Source: Gammaproteobacteria bacterium
GTDB taxonomy: Bacteria; Pseudomonadota; Gammaproteobacteria; Pseudomonadales; Halieaceae
NCBI GenBank assembly: GCA_030427485.1
Contig: JAUICG010000046.1
Span: forward strand, 1-36,628
Reading direction: 5' to 3'
Length of the DNA: 36,628 nt
The notes beneath the pieces were generated by a model. That model did not search any database and had not been told where the DNA came from. It was given only the letters and a program-made list of their open reading frames with translations. Made by a program: the position numbers and the translations under genes. Below, piece by piece: positions 23,171-32,086 of the stretch; position 1 is the stretch's first letter; every line of letters begins with the position of its first letter.

Positions 23171-25522
23171 ATGACTATGCGAAACTCTCTTGTCCGGTTC
23201 ATGTGTGTGTCTTTCCTGGCACTCCCGATTTTTGCCTGTAGTAACGGGAGCAATAACAACAACGGTGGCGGCGAGACCGTGGTGACTCCGCCGCCACCGC
23301 CGCCAGTTCCAGCCAATGAAGACTCGGTGTTCGAAGTGGCAAATGGCTGTTTTGCGATATCACCGGACGGCGGTGAGGGTTTTCTCGCCACCGTTGACTA
23401 TCCTTTGCGCGACGCGGACACCGGTCAGGTAGAAGAGGTTTCTGCCGCTCTCGAAACGACTGCTAATGCCAGTCGCTTTCTGTTCCGACCGTCAGATCTG
23501 GGGAAATATCTCCTGTATGACGAGCGCGAAATCTACCTGACATCCGATGGTGAGCGTCTGCTGGCGCAATCAACGCTTGCGTTCGATATGGCGGAAGTCG
23601 ATGGTGAGGTGGTGATAGAGGACCGAATGCAATCCGAGGGTGAGTGGCGATTGCTGGCGGCGCCTGACGCCCGATTCATGTTACAGCACATAGCGTCGGG
23701 GATGTATATCGGCGCAGATGGCGCGATGGTTGGCGAGGGGGATGCCGTCGACCTGGAGTTGGTCGAGCAGGACGGGTGCGCGACTTTTCCCGAGTTGTCA
23801 CTCGATGCCAGCGGCGATATTACCCATACCGAGTTCGACGATGGTTCACTCTTCGGCTTCGTGGAAACGCACTCACACCTGTTCTCCGACCTCGCCTTTG
23901 GCGGCGGAGGCGTATTTCACGGCTCGCCGTTCCATCCGCTGGGTGTAGAGCACGCGCTGCCCAGTTGTGAGTTGAATCACGGGGTCGACGGGCGCAAAGA
24001 CTTCATGGGCGCCACGTTCAATGAGGGCGTGGGCGATTTTAATAACCTGCTCCCGGCGATTGCGATTGGCCAACTGCCGCAGAAGGACCACGATACCGAC
24101 GGCTACCCGACGTTTACGTCCTGGCCGGCCGCGCCGCGTAGCGCCACCCACCAGGTGCAGTATTACAAGTGGCTGGAACGCGCCTACCTGTCCGGCCTGC
24201 GACTGCTGGTGCAGCACGCTACGACCAACCAGGTGCTATGCCAACTGGTTACTGGCATTGGCGCCAATCCCAAGCGTTACGATTGTAATGACATGGTCGC
24301 CGTGGACAGGATTATCGAGGCCACCTACGCGCTGGAACGCTATGTCGACGCGCTGGCGGGCGGGCCCGGCAAAGGCTGGTTCCGCATTGTGTTCAGTCCT
24401 GAGGAGGCCCGTGAGCAGATCAAGGCGGGCAATCTGGCGGTGGTCCTGGGGATAGAAACGTCTGACCTGTTCGATTGCTTCCTGGTGCCGTTTGGTGAGT
24501 TCAGCAAATGCACCGAGGAAGACGTCGTGGCCAAACTGGACGACTATCACGCCAGGGGCGTGCGTGTCATCTTCCCGGTGCACAAGTTTGACAACGCTTT
24601 TTCCGCCGGCGATGGCGACAGGCGCGTAAGTGACATCGGCAACTTCGGCCATACCGGGCATTACTCGAACTTCGTGTTGTGTCCCCCGGAACTGTTGACC
24701 TTCCCGGGCGGTTTTGACAACGGTGGCCTGAACTTCGCCAACCTCAATCAGCCGCGAGCGGTCTACGATTCGCTACCGCCGTTCGATATGAGTGGTTTTG
24801 ACGAAGACCCGATTGGCCTGTTGCTGCCCAACATCGGCCTGCTGGGCGGCGGACGGCTCGAGGGAGATTACTGCCAGAATCACGGGCTTACCGATCTGGG
24901 CGAATTCCTTATGCGGCAGTTGATGAACCGGGGCATGATCATCGAAGTCGATCATTTGCCGAGAAAGAGTTACAAGCGCGCCTATGAAATACTGGAACAG
25001 TATGACTATCCCGCCGTAGGCAGTCATGGGCGCCACAACAATGGGCGGCTGTACCAGTTGGGCGGTATGTCGAAATTCAACTTCGGCCGTTGTCGTTCAA
25101 GCGATACGCCCGCCACGATGGATGATGGTCTGCAAGGACGGCTTGCGTTGATGCGTGATGCGGGCGCCTTCGAGGCGGAGGGATTCGGTTTTGATCTCAA
25201 CGGTTTTGCCGGTGCACCCGGGCCGCGTTTCGGTGAACACAGCGGTTGCTCGGCGCCGCAGTCCGACCCGGTTACCTATCCTTTCAAATCCTATGCTGGT
25301 GACGTGACGCTGGAGCAACCCGTGGTTGGCGATCGCACGCTGGACTTCAATACCGAGGGCATGGTGCATCTTGGCCTGGTTGCGGAACTGATTGAAGACG
25401 TGCGCCGCGATGGCGTGACCGACGAGGAACTGGAGCCGCTGTTCAAATCGGCAGAGGGCTACATACGCTTGTGGGAAAAGTCTGAACGCCGCGCTGCAGA
25501 GATCGGGCAGCAGATGCCATAA
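23171..25522 (+). CDS. Lipoprotein amidohydrolase related to peptidase M19 (dipeptidase-like)
   Basis: The protein is 783 aa from the ATG at 23171 (a second ATG at 23177 is equally possible; the frame is open to 23060 but the extension precedes the signal). A lipobox ALPIFAC puts the lipidated Cys at 23, followed by an Asn/Gly and hexaproline linker. Residues ~50-220 look beta-rich, perhaps trefoil-like. The catalytic part begins with H-S-H (encoded at 23869-23877) in ETHSHLFSDL, then VVLGIETSD, FPVHKFDNAF, MIIEVDHLPRKSYK, VGSHGRHNN and FGFDLNGFAG. This order resembles the metal-binding Hx(H/D)...E...H...H...D pattern of M19 dipeptidases in the amidohydrolase superfamily. Substrate unknown. 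At about twice the usual M19 length, it has a large N-terminal addition. Confidence 0.8.
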   Translation: MTMRNSLVRFMCVSFLALPIFACSNGSNNNNGGGETVVTPPPPPPVPANEDSVFEVANGCFAISPDGGEGFLATVDYPLRDADTGQVEEVSAALETTANASRFLFRPSDLGKYLLYDEREIYLTSDGERLLAQSTLAFDMAEVDGEVVIEDRMQSEGEWRLLAAPDARFMLQHIASGMYIGADGAMVGEGDAVDLELVEQDGCATFPELSLDASGDITHTEFDDGSLFGFVETHSHLFSDLAFGGGGVFHGSPFHPLGVEHALPSCELNHGVDGRKDFMGATFNEGVGDFNNLLPAIAIGQLPQKDHDTDGYPTFTSWPAAPRSATHQVQYYKWLERAYLSGLRLLVQHATTNQVLCQLVTGIGANPKRYDCNDMVAVDRIIEATYALERYVDALAGGPGKGWFRIVFSPEEAREQIKAGNLAVVLGIETSDLFDCFLVPFGEFSKCTEEDVVAKLDDYHARGVRVIFPVHKFDNAFSAGDGDRRVSDIGNFGHTGHYSNFVLCPPELLTFPGGFDNGGLNFANLNQPRAVYDSLPPFDMSGFDEDPIGLLLPNIGLLGGGRLEGDYCQNHGLTDLGEFLMRQLMNRGMIIEVDHLPRKSYKRAYEILEQYDYPAVGSHGRHNNGRLYQLGGMSKFNFGRCRSSDTPATMDDGLQGRLALMRDAGAFEAEGFGFDLNGFAGAPGPRFGEHSGCSAPQSDPVTYPFKSYAGDVTLEQPVVGDRTLDFNTEGMVHLGLVAELIEDVRRDGVTDEELEPLFKSAEGYIRLWEKSERRAAEIGQQMP

Positions 25523-25633
25523 AGGGTGAGAATGTTGACTGACGACAGTTTCTGATCCACTCACTGATAAGCTTGCTGTTAACTGTGTTTCGTATGTTAA
25601 ACGTCAGATTAATCGGGTAAGAAATAGACGAAA

Positions 25634-26557
25634 ATGAAGAACGTCGAACGCTTGACTAACTTGCCGCAGGGCTTCGGCATCGAGTGGATTTCAGGGCGCC
25701 ATTTCAGGCTTGAGGGCTATAGCTTCAGTCTTGCCGTTTCTTTTGACCAGGTTGCACGCTCTGTTCCCGTTGCAGACGACTATCAAGACAATGTTTTTTT
25801 TCTTCTCAAGTCGACCGATATCATACAACGCTACCTGGCGTTTTTTCGCGAGAAGATGCCGAAAAACATCGTTCAGCTGGGAGTTTTTCGCGGGGGCAGT
25901 GTCGGCTTCCTCAGCCTATTGGCCAAACCTGAGCGCTTGCTTGCGCTAGAACTGGATACTGAGAAGCAGGAATTCCTGGATAGCTTTATCAGGCACGAGA
26001 GTCTGGAGGAGAGTGTTCGTGTAGAGTACGGCGTTGATCAGGCCGATTACGCAACCGTGGATCGTCTTGCGAGAGAATTCATTGGTGATGGCCGTAGCAT
26101 AGACGTTGTCTTCGATGATGCATCCCATATGTTGTCCTCCACGCGCGGTTCATTCGAGGCGCTATTCCCGCTACTCCGCCCCGGTGGAGCCTACATTGTG
26201 GAAGATTTTGCGACGGCCCAGATTCTTGTCTCCAGTAGTTTCCAGCGTGCTGTCAATGGTGGCGAGTCAGAAAGACAGGTTTTTAATCACCTTCTGGGTC
26301 ACAGCTTGCAGGCGGATCGCAGGCCGCTTCACCTTCTTGCAGTCGAGGCCATGCTGGCCTCCATCTCGGCTCCCGGCATTGTCGAGAGGGTGGTCGTGGA
26401 CAGGCAATGGTTAAAGATTATTCGCGGCAGGAAAGAGATTGATTCCTCCCGACGATTTGATCTGAAAGTACTTGCCGATGATCGCTTTGGCTTGCTGGAC
26501 AGTCGGCCGGATGACGTACTGCAAAACTATCTGGATAGCCAGAAATCATCTGGCTGA
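25634..26557 (+). CDS. Class I SAM-dependent methyltransferase-like protein
   Basis: The 307-aa protein has a Rossmann core starting with NIVQLGVFRGGSVGFLSLL (motif I, about residues 78-96), the acidic end of beta-2 in LLALELD, a possible metal/substrate segment VVFDDASHML (about 158-167), and PLLRPGGAYIVEDF. The DDASH and G-x-x-x-G-G-S pattern recalls the CmcI/rhamnosyl O-methyltransferase group of class I enzymes. Acceptor unknown. Codon use is less GC-rich than its neighbours, including an eight-T run (25794-25801), hinting at transfer. It is followed 14 bases later by a P450 gene. Confidence 0.8.
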   Translation: MKNVERLTNLPQGFGIEWISGRHFRLEGYSFSLAVSFDQVARSVPVADDYQDNVFFLLKSTDIIQRYLAFFREKMPKNIVQLGVFRGGSVGFLSLLAKPERLLALELDTEKQEFLDSFIRHESLEESVRVEYGVDQADYATVDRLAREFIGDGRSIDVVFDDASHMLSSTRGSFEALFPLLRPGGAYIVEDFATAQILVSSSFQRAVNGGESERQVFNHLLGHSLQADRRPLHLLAVEAMLASISAPGIVERVVVDRQWLKIIRGRKEIDSSRRFDLKVLADDRFGLLDSRPDDVLQNYLDSQKSSG

Positions 26558-26571
26558 CAATTCACCATTCA

Positions 26572-27936
26572 ATGCGTGGCGAGCACCCTAAACACAAACT
26601 GACTCCGATGGCCTGCCCGAGGGAACTGGCCGACGTCGACCTGTTCGGCCCCGGCGCGCAGGAGCATTGGTACGAGGCGTATCCGATATTGCACAAGGCG
26701 GCACCGGTACTGGTTCTGCGGGGAGCGGGCCCGGATGGCGCAAGTGATGTTTTCGTACTGAGCAGCTATGCCGATATAGAGCGCGTGGTGAAGGATCCCG
26801 AGCGTTTCAAACCGGTAATGAGCCAGTTGGTGGAAGCGCTGCAGGCGCAACTGGACCGTGGCGAGCGGCAGCCGCGGGATCCCGCGCGCTTTGACCTCGC
26901 GCTGGACTCGGTGCGCACGCTGCGTCCGACCATCGAGCTGTGGCGGGCGCACCGCCAGGAACTCACTGATCCCTGGGTCGGGCCGGGCGCCAGGCGTCAT
27001 ACGCGTATGATCACCCGGGTGGCTGACGAACTGATCGACCGCTGGATCGCCAGGGGCACCGGAGATGGCGGCGGCACGGTTGAGTTCATTGCGGAGTTTG
27101 CTCGACCACTGCCGCAAATGGTGATGGGCGGGGTACTGGGTTTCCCCGACGGGGATCTACCCCGGCTTGCCGACTGGGGGTCGGCGCTGGTAATGCAATA
27201 CGTCCATGGTCGCGGCCCGCTTAACCTGCTTAGCGAGGAACAGGCGGTGCAGCAGGCGCAGCGCCTGGAGGGTTTTGCGGAGTATCTCGCCGAGCAGGTG
27301 GCCAGTAAGCGTCGTGATCCGCAGGACGATATGATCAGTGCGTTGACTCAGACGCACTACCAGGCGCTGGATCGCAGGCTCACGGATGAAGAGGTCTACG
27401 GCATAGTTTACTTCATGGTGCTCGGTGGCCTGGAGACCACGCAATACGCGCTGGAGGCGCAGGCGCAGCTGCTTTGTGAATATCCCGCGCTGTTCAGTCG
27501 GCTCAGATCGAACCCGGGTGAAGTACGCGCCTTTATCGAGGAGGCAATGCGTCTGCGGGCGCCCACCCAGGGCTTGTCCACCCGCATCACCACCCGCGAT
27601 GAAGAGTTCCAGGGCGTTCATGTCCCGGCCGGTTCCGTTCTGCATATTCGCTTCGGTGCGGGCAATGTCGATCCCCGGCAGTACGCCAGCCCGTATCAGC
27701 TCGATTTACAGCGCAAGTCGCTGGGCAATCACCTGACATTTTCACAGGGGCCGCGCACCTGCCCGGGTGCGGGTATATCACGCCTGGAGCAAACCATTGC
27801 CTGGGAGCGGTTGTGCACTCGACTGGCCAGCCTGAAGTATGCGCCGGGCAATACTTTCGAACACCAGCCGGGAGTGATGCTGGGTACCCTCGCGCTCAGT
27901 TTGTGCTTCACTCGCCCTGCGGGACGGGCGCGTTAG
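26572..27936 (+). CDS. Cytochrome P450
   Basis: Heme monooxygenase of 454 aa (ATG at 26572; ATG at 26608 is a possible alternative, and neither has a clear ribosome site). The heme loop FSQGPRTCPG is at 390-399 with the thiolate ligand Cys397. The K-helix E-x-x-R is E324-A-M-R327, and the I-helix reads VLGGLETTQ (283-291) with the acid/alcohol pair. No membrane anchor is present, so it is a soluble bacterial type that needs a ferredoxin and reductase, neither of which is in the window. It follows the methyltransferase closely. Its 3' end overlaps the convergent ThuA gene by 29 bases. Confidence 0.95.
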   Translation: MRGEHPKHKLTPMACPRELADVDLFGPGAQEHWYEAYPILHKAAPVLVLRGAGPDGASDVFVLSSYADIERVVKDPERFKPVMSQLVEALQAQLDRGERQPRDPARFDLALDSVRTLRPTIELWRAHRQELTDPWVGPGARRHTRMITRVADELIDRWIARGTGDGGGTVEFIAEFARPLPQMVMGGVLGFPDGDLPRLADWGSALVMQYVHGRGPLNLLSEEQAVQQAQRLEGFAEYLAEQVASKRRDPQDDMISALTQTHYQALDRRLTDEEVYGIVYFMVLGGLETTQYALEAQAQLLCEYPALFSRLRSNPGEVRAFIEEAMRLRAPTQGLSTRITTRDEEFQGVHVPAGSVLHIRFGAGNVDPRQYASPYQLDLQRKSLGNHLTFSQGPRTCPGAGISRLEQTIAWERLCTRLASLKYAPGNTFEHQPGVMLGTLALSLCFTRPAGRAR

Positions 27937-28750
27937 CACGCGCCCAGCGATGCGCGTCGTCACTGCTGACCCAGCGCACAGCGTTGTGCACAAGCTGACG
28001 AAAATGCGGGTTGGCCATGGCGCTGGCGTCGTCACCGCCCTGCAGGTACACGATCGGGCTATTCCCCCAACGCTTTGCCCAGCCGACCAGGCTGGATCCC
28101 GGTGGGTGCGACCAGCCTTCGCGGCTGTTCATCTGCCCGGCGACCGCGCTGGCCGCTGAATAGAAATGCCGATCTGCAAAGGTGTAGTCGCTGCGCAGGA
28201 GAGGAATGACGTCGTCCTCGAACACCGGGCAGAGATACAACTCGTCCGTGATATCAAAGTGCTGCGGGATGCCCTCGGTCACCGGGTGTGCGTCGATTTT
28301 ACTCACCCGGTGGGTAACGCGGTGGCAGTAGCCGGAATCGGGCCAGTGGTTCCCGCGCAATTGCGCCGGACGATAGTGAAAACGCCCACCGATGATATCG
28401 GCGTAGAGCGGCCAGGCGGGCCAGGCCGCGAGTGCGTGGTGTAGGAAAACGATGCCCATGCCGATGTCCAGCATAGCGAGGTAATTCCTTACGTGTTCGG
28501 GGCTGGGCGCCACCGCGTGCGCGGTGCCGTCTGCACGGAAGTCGACGCCGGGCATGTCGTAGCAGAGGATTGCGTCGAAATCGTGCGCTGTCTGCGGACC
28601 CAGGCAGTGTTGCGCGAGCGGTTGCTCAACATGGCAGACATCAAATTCGTCCAGCCCGTTGAGCAAGGCGGTGAATGCCTCGCGGTCGTAGGGGTGGCCG
28701 CGGGCAGTGGCCATCAAGCGGGCGGGGGCGCTGTAGTTGATGATGCTCAC
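27908..28750 (-). CDS. ThuA-like domain protein
   Basis: The 280-aa protein has the class I glutamine-amidotransferase-like fold of the ThuA family (trehalose utilisation and related). Diagnostic stretches are FDAILCYDMPGVDF, NYLAMLDIGMGIVFLHHALAAWP, ADIIGGRFHYRP, HPVTEGIPQHFDITDELYLCPVF and SPIVYLQGGDDASA. The reaction is poorly defined for the family; some members act in sugar or polyol catabolism. It begins nine bases after the serine hydrolase gene on the same strand, so they likely form one unit. The C-terminal codons overlap the P450 gene end. Confidence 0.88.
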   Translation of the reverse strand: MSIINYSAPARLMATARGHPYDREAFTALLNGLDEFDVCHVEQPLAQHCLGPQTAHDFDAILCYDMPGVDFRADGTAHAVAPSPEHVRNYLAMLDIGMGIVFLHHALAAWPAWPLYADIIGGRFHYRPAQLRGNHWPDSGYCHRVTHRVSKIDAHPVTEGIPQHFDITDELYLCPVFEDDVIPLLRSDYTFADRHFYSAASAVAGQMNSREGWSHPPGSSLVGWAKRWGNSPIVYLQGGDDASAMANPHFRQLVHNAVRWVSSDDAHRWARANAPVPQGE

Positions 28751-28759
28751 GCCGGCGCC

Positions 28760-30067
28760 TCACGCATCCTGGTGAAGGACTCTTTCCTGCATATAGAAGG
28801 GCGTGTCCGCCGTCATATCGAATACCGCCGGGCACCCTTTGGAGATTGCGTTCATCATCAGCAGCAGCGGCTTGAGGTGCGGGCCGAGCACGGGTTTACC
28901 CGTGTTCAGCAGGCCGACCGCGATATCGCGCTGCGGGTCTGCCCAGCACATGATGTTGGCGTAGCCGAGGTGGCCAAACGCGTACTGCGTGTCCAGGCCG
29001 TAGATACCGATGGGGGCGCCACCCAGCATAAACCCGGCGCTATAACGCATCGGTAGCATCAGTGACCGGTCCAGTTGGAAACCTCCCAGAGAGCGGGTTG
29101 CCTGGTGGACGGTGAGCGGGTCGAGGATACGCCGGCCCTGCCACTGGCCCTGGTTCAATAACATCTGGTAGAAACGGCTGATTTCCTCGGCTGTCGCAAA
29201 CAGGTTGGCGGACGGGATGATGGCTTCATAGAAGCGGGGATCGTTGGTCATCGCGATTGCCGTGTCCGGAGTCGCACCCAGTACTGAGCCGAGCGCGCGA
29301 TCAATCAGTGCGCTATTCAATCCCGTTACCGTATTGACGGCGACATGCGATTGGTCCTGCTTGTTCAGGCCGTAGCGGAAATAGCGCATGCCCATCGGTT
29401 TACTGATGTAGCGGTGTAAATACTGCTGTGCATCCAGCCCCGTGGTTATCCTGATAAGTTCGTTGAATACAAAGCCGGAGGTCAGTGCGTGATAGCCCTG
29501 CACACGCGCGTGTGTATCAGTGGATGCTGCGTCGCAGATCAGTGCCAGCGACGCTTCGTGGTCATACAACAAATCGAGATCGGTTCCCGCGGGAATCCTG
29601 GCGATACCGCTGCGATGGGTCAGCAGCTGTAATACGGTGATGCTGCCCTTGCCCTTGGCTGCAAATGCTGGCAGGTAGTGACTCACGGGATGCAGCAGGT
29701 TGATTTTCCGTTGCTGCGCGAGCAGGTGCATCAGCGTTGCGGTGACAGCCTTGGATGCCGAAAACAGGCAAACGGGGGTTTGGAGGGAGGCCACCGTGTT
29801 GTCGCGGCTGTAGCCGAGACTGCGGTTGAGCACGATCTTGCCGCCGCGCCGCAGGCACAGTGAGAGCATCGGATAGACACCTGAGCGATAGAGGTTCTCG
29901 TACGCGTCCTGGATGCGCTTCAGCGATTCCGGGCTGAGGTCGGCTTGTGACGGCGTGACCTCGGCGGCGCGGTCGATATCCTCGATGTCCGTAAGGTCCC
30001 GCGGTACGGGCCTGGACCGGTAAATCTTGTGATAGACCTTGTCACGGGATTTACAGTAGCTGGCCAA
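28760..30067 (-). CDS. Serine hydrolase of the class C beta-lactamase-like family
   Basis: A 435-aa esterase or peptidase-like enzyme. The S-x-x-K motif is SASK (Ser103, Lys106) in VCLFSASKAVTATLM, the Tyr motif is in QGYHALTSGFVFNELI, and the third motif is H-L-G in YAFGHLGYANIMCW. The YHALTSG form is typical of EstB/LACTB-type esterases more than true beta-lactamases. No signal peptide is visible, so it is probably cytoplasmic. The start is a TTG at 30067 with GAGGT just upstream; the first ~50 residues are Arg/Asp-rich and unlike the domain. It precedes ThuA by nine bases. Confidence 0.9.
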   Translation of the reverse strand: MASYCKSRDKVYHKIYRSRPVPRDLTDIEDIDRAAEVTPSQADLSPESLKRIQDAYENLYRSGVYPMLSLCLRRGGKIVLNRSLGYSRDNTVASLQTPVCLFSASKAVTATLMHLLAQQRKINLLHPVSHYLPAFAAKGKGSITVLQLLTHRSGIARIPAGTDLDLLYDHEASLALICDAASTDTHARVQGYHALTSGFVFNELIRITTGLDAQQYLHRYISKPMGMRYFRYGLNKQDQSHVAVNTVTGLNSALIDRALGSVLGATPDTAIAMTNDPRFYEAIIPSANLFATAEEISRFYQMLLNQGQWQGRRILDPLTVHQATRSLGGFQLDRSLMLPMRYSAGFMLGGAPIGIYGLDTQYAFGHLGYANIMCWADPQRDIAVGLLNTGKPVLGPHLKPLLLMMNAISKGCPAVFDMTADTPFYMQERVLHQDA

Positions 30068-30163
30068 TGGATACCTCAGTGGAAGGAAACTGGACTATTG
30101 ATGATATAGCACGGGATCAGCAAACCCTTGATCTGCCGCAATATGCGGGTCCGGGACCATCGA

Positions 30164-31126
30164 TTACTGCTCAAAAGCATCGATATTCACACGAAAAATC
30201 TCGAAGGGCGTTTCAATCGGGCGCAGCAGCACAAAGTTCACTACTTCGCTCTTGATCACGTAGAGTCCGGACTCGGCAACGGTCGCCGTGGACAAGCCGC
30301 TGATCTGCGGCACATTGACTACTTCCCCAGCGCTGAAGTCCACGTTGGGGCGTACCCGGCTGACGCTGCTGCCGGACACCGCGTAGAGATCGCCCGCCAG
30401 TATCGCAAGACCATCGGGGGAGGGCAGTGTATCGCCGCTCAGTGTGACGGGAACGATGGCGTCGCCGTCGGGCAGGCTGACGCGGAACAGGGACGGCGGC
30501 GCGAACCTGGCGACGATCAGCGCAGCGCCATCGGGGCTGATGGCGATACCGTTCAGGCCGAGGCTGAGGCCGGTAACATCGGTGAACCGGGGGTCGGTGG
30601 CGAAAATCGCGCCGCTGCCGGTGTCCGGGTCGAGCCGATAGAGGTTTGGGTTGGCCGGGTCGGTGACATAGGCGATGCCAACGCCGTCCAGCACCAGGTC
30701 GTTGCACGACCCGCCAGGGCTTATTGCCCCGAGGAAAAACTCCACGCTCAACTCGGCGGTATCGAGATCAAACACCCATACCCGGCTGTCGCCGCCATCG
30801 ACCCCTTGCGCACAGGCCCACAGACGCCTGCGCTCGGCATCGACTTTTGTGCCGCCTACCTGCGCCCGGTTGTCCGCGGGGTGAAAAACGGACTCCTGTC
30901 CCGCGGCGTCTATTTTTACGATGCCGCCCCCCTGCAGGCTGGTGGCGTAAAACATGCGCTCACGGGGATCAAATGTGACGCCTTCCGGAATACTGTCGGG
31001 GCTGCTGAGTTCATAGCGTTCAAGTAACGGTGTTACCGGGACCCCGGACCCTCGGGAATCGTCGGAATCGCTGCAGGCGGCGGTCAGGGCCAGGACACCG
31101 GCAGTGAGAAAAGTCTTTATGCGCAT
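30164..31126 (-). CDS. SMP-30/gluconolactonase-like beta-propeller lipoprotein
   Basis: The 320-aa protein starts at the ATG at 31126 with AGGGA upstream. The leader MRIKTFLTAGVLALTAAC has Cys18 as the lipidation site. The body reads as a calcium-dependent six-bladed propeller of the SMP-30/LRE type: PEGVTFDPRERMFYATSLQGGGIVKID, NDLVLDGVGIAYVTDPANPNLYRLD, LGLNGIAISPDGAALIVARF and LPSPDGLAILAGDLYAV. N-D-L and the G-(I/L)-A-x-S-P-D-G segments sit where the family keeps metal ligands. It may be a lactonase or a binding protein. It is 96 bases upstream of the serine hydrolase on the same strand. Confidence 0.82.
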   Translation of the reverse strand: MRIKTFLTAGVLALTAACSDSDDSRGSGVPVTPLLERYELSSPDSIPEGVTFDPRERMFYATSLQGGGIVKIDAAGQESVFHPADNRAQVGGTKVDAERRRLWACAQGVDGGDSRVWVFDLDTAELSVEFFLGAISPGGSCNDLVLDGVGIAYVTDPANPNLYRLDPDTGSGAIFATDPRFTDVTGLSLGLNGIAISPDGAALIVARFAPPSLFRVSLPDGDAIVPVTLSGDTLPSPDGLAILAGDLYAVSGSSVSRVRPNVDFSAGEVVNVPQISGLSTATVAESGLYVIKSEVVNFVLLRPIETPFEIFRVNIDAFEQ

Positions 31127-31207
31127 TGAGATAGTTCCCTGGATCAAGGTCGCTTCAGTTTGAAACTGAGGGGCGGTCGGCGAGAGGCTACCAAGGTTCT
31201 TGCCCAA

Positions 31208-31972
31208 TCACAAAGGCTGTTCACGCCCGCCCGGTTCCGCTGGAGGCGGTACTGCCTGCGCACCGGTCGGCGCAGCGGCGAGCAAATCGTAACCCCAGGC
31301 GCTGATTGTGTCCCGGTGCTCAATGAATATTTCATTCATCGCGGCGATGTCGTCAGCGCTCAGAGCGGCGATCTTCTTGCCGTTCAGGTTGGTGATGGGG
31401 CGGCTGAGTGTGCCGTCGATGGAGTGAATTTCGAAGTTTGCCTGCTGGTCGATGTCGGCCAGTTCCCCGGCAAAGTCCGCCAACCGGGTACAGGCCCTGG
31501 CCGGGTCTTCCACCAGTGATTCATAGGTCATCACCAGTGCATCGTCCAGTTCGCGCGCGTTGTCCAGTTGTGTGCGCAAACACATCATGGAGAAGTTGGC
31601 GGCGCGCTGCACCGTCCAGTTGTTATGCCGCATCAGTCCCTCTGCCTGCGCGTAAGGGTTCCTGACCATGATGATGAATCGCACAGGCTGGAAATGCCGG
31701 CGAATATGGCGTGTGCGAATCATATTGGGCGGACTCTTCTCCAGTAGCAGGGGCTTGTCCCTGTCCCAGTATGTCTCCCAGACTCTCTTGATGTCGGGCC
31801 AGGGCAGTTCCGCTTCAGCCTTCCAGGGACTTTCTCGCATGATGTCCTTCAGTTCCGGCAGGAATTGCCCCTCTGACGGCAGCGAAGAGACATTCGCCGA
31901 GGTTGACAATAATTTCCACAATAGCGTCGAGCCGGAGTAGGGAGGGCATAGCAGGAACAGGTAGGACGACAT
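31208..31972 (-). CDS. Sulfotransferase family protein
   Basis: The 254-aa protein has the PAPS-binding P-loop-like motif near the N-terminus, LCPPYSGSTLLWKLL (about residues 8-22), with Ser/Thr and Lys for the 5'-phosphosulfate. A second block, PVRFIIMVRNPYAQAEG, contains the R-N-P that binds the 3'-phosphate. The C-terminus is Pro-rich. The protein lacks a signal or membrane segment, so it is cytosolic. Acceptor unknown. It heads a co-directional run (31972 to 27908) with gaps of 81, 96 and 9 bases. No PAPS-synthesis genes are in view. Confidence 0.85.
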   Translation of the reverse strand: MSSYLFLLCPPYSGSTLLWKLLSTSANVSSLPSEGQFLPELKDIMRESPWKAEAELPWPDIKRVWETYWDRDKPLLLEKSPPNMIRTRHIRRHFQPVRFIIMVRNPYAQAEGLMRHNNWTVQRAANFSMMCLRTQLDNARELDDALVMTYESLVEDPARACTRLADFAGELADIDQQANFEIHSIDGTLSRPITNLNGKKIAALSADDIAAMNEIFIEHRDTISAWGYDLLAAAPTGAQAVPPPAEPGGREQPL

Positions 31973-32086
31973 GGGTATCCGCCAGCGGTGTATTCAGCGA
32001 AAACTTGATTTAGTCTGCACACTAGCAGAGCATGACAGCATGTTCCAGAGCCCGAGAACTACAGGCAACCGATTGAGGAGAAACTT

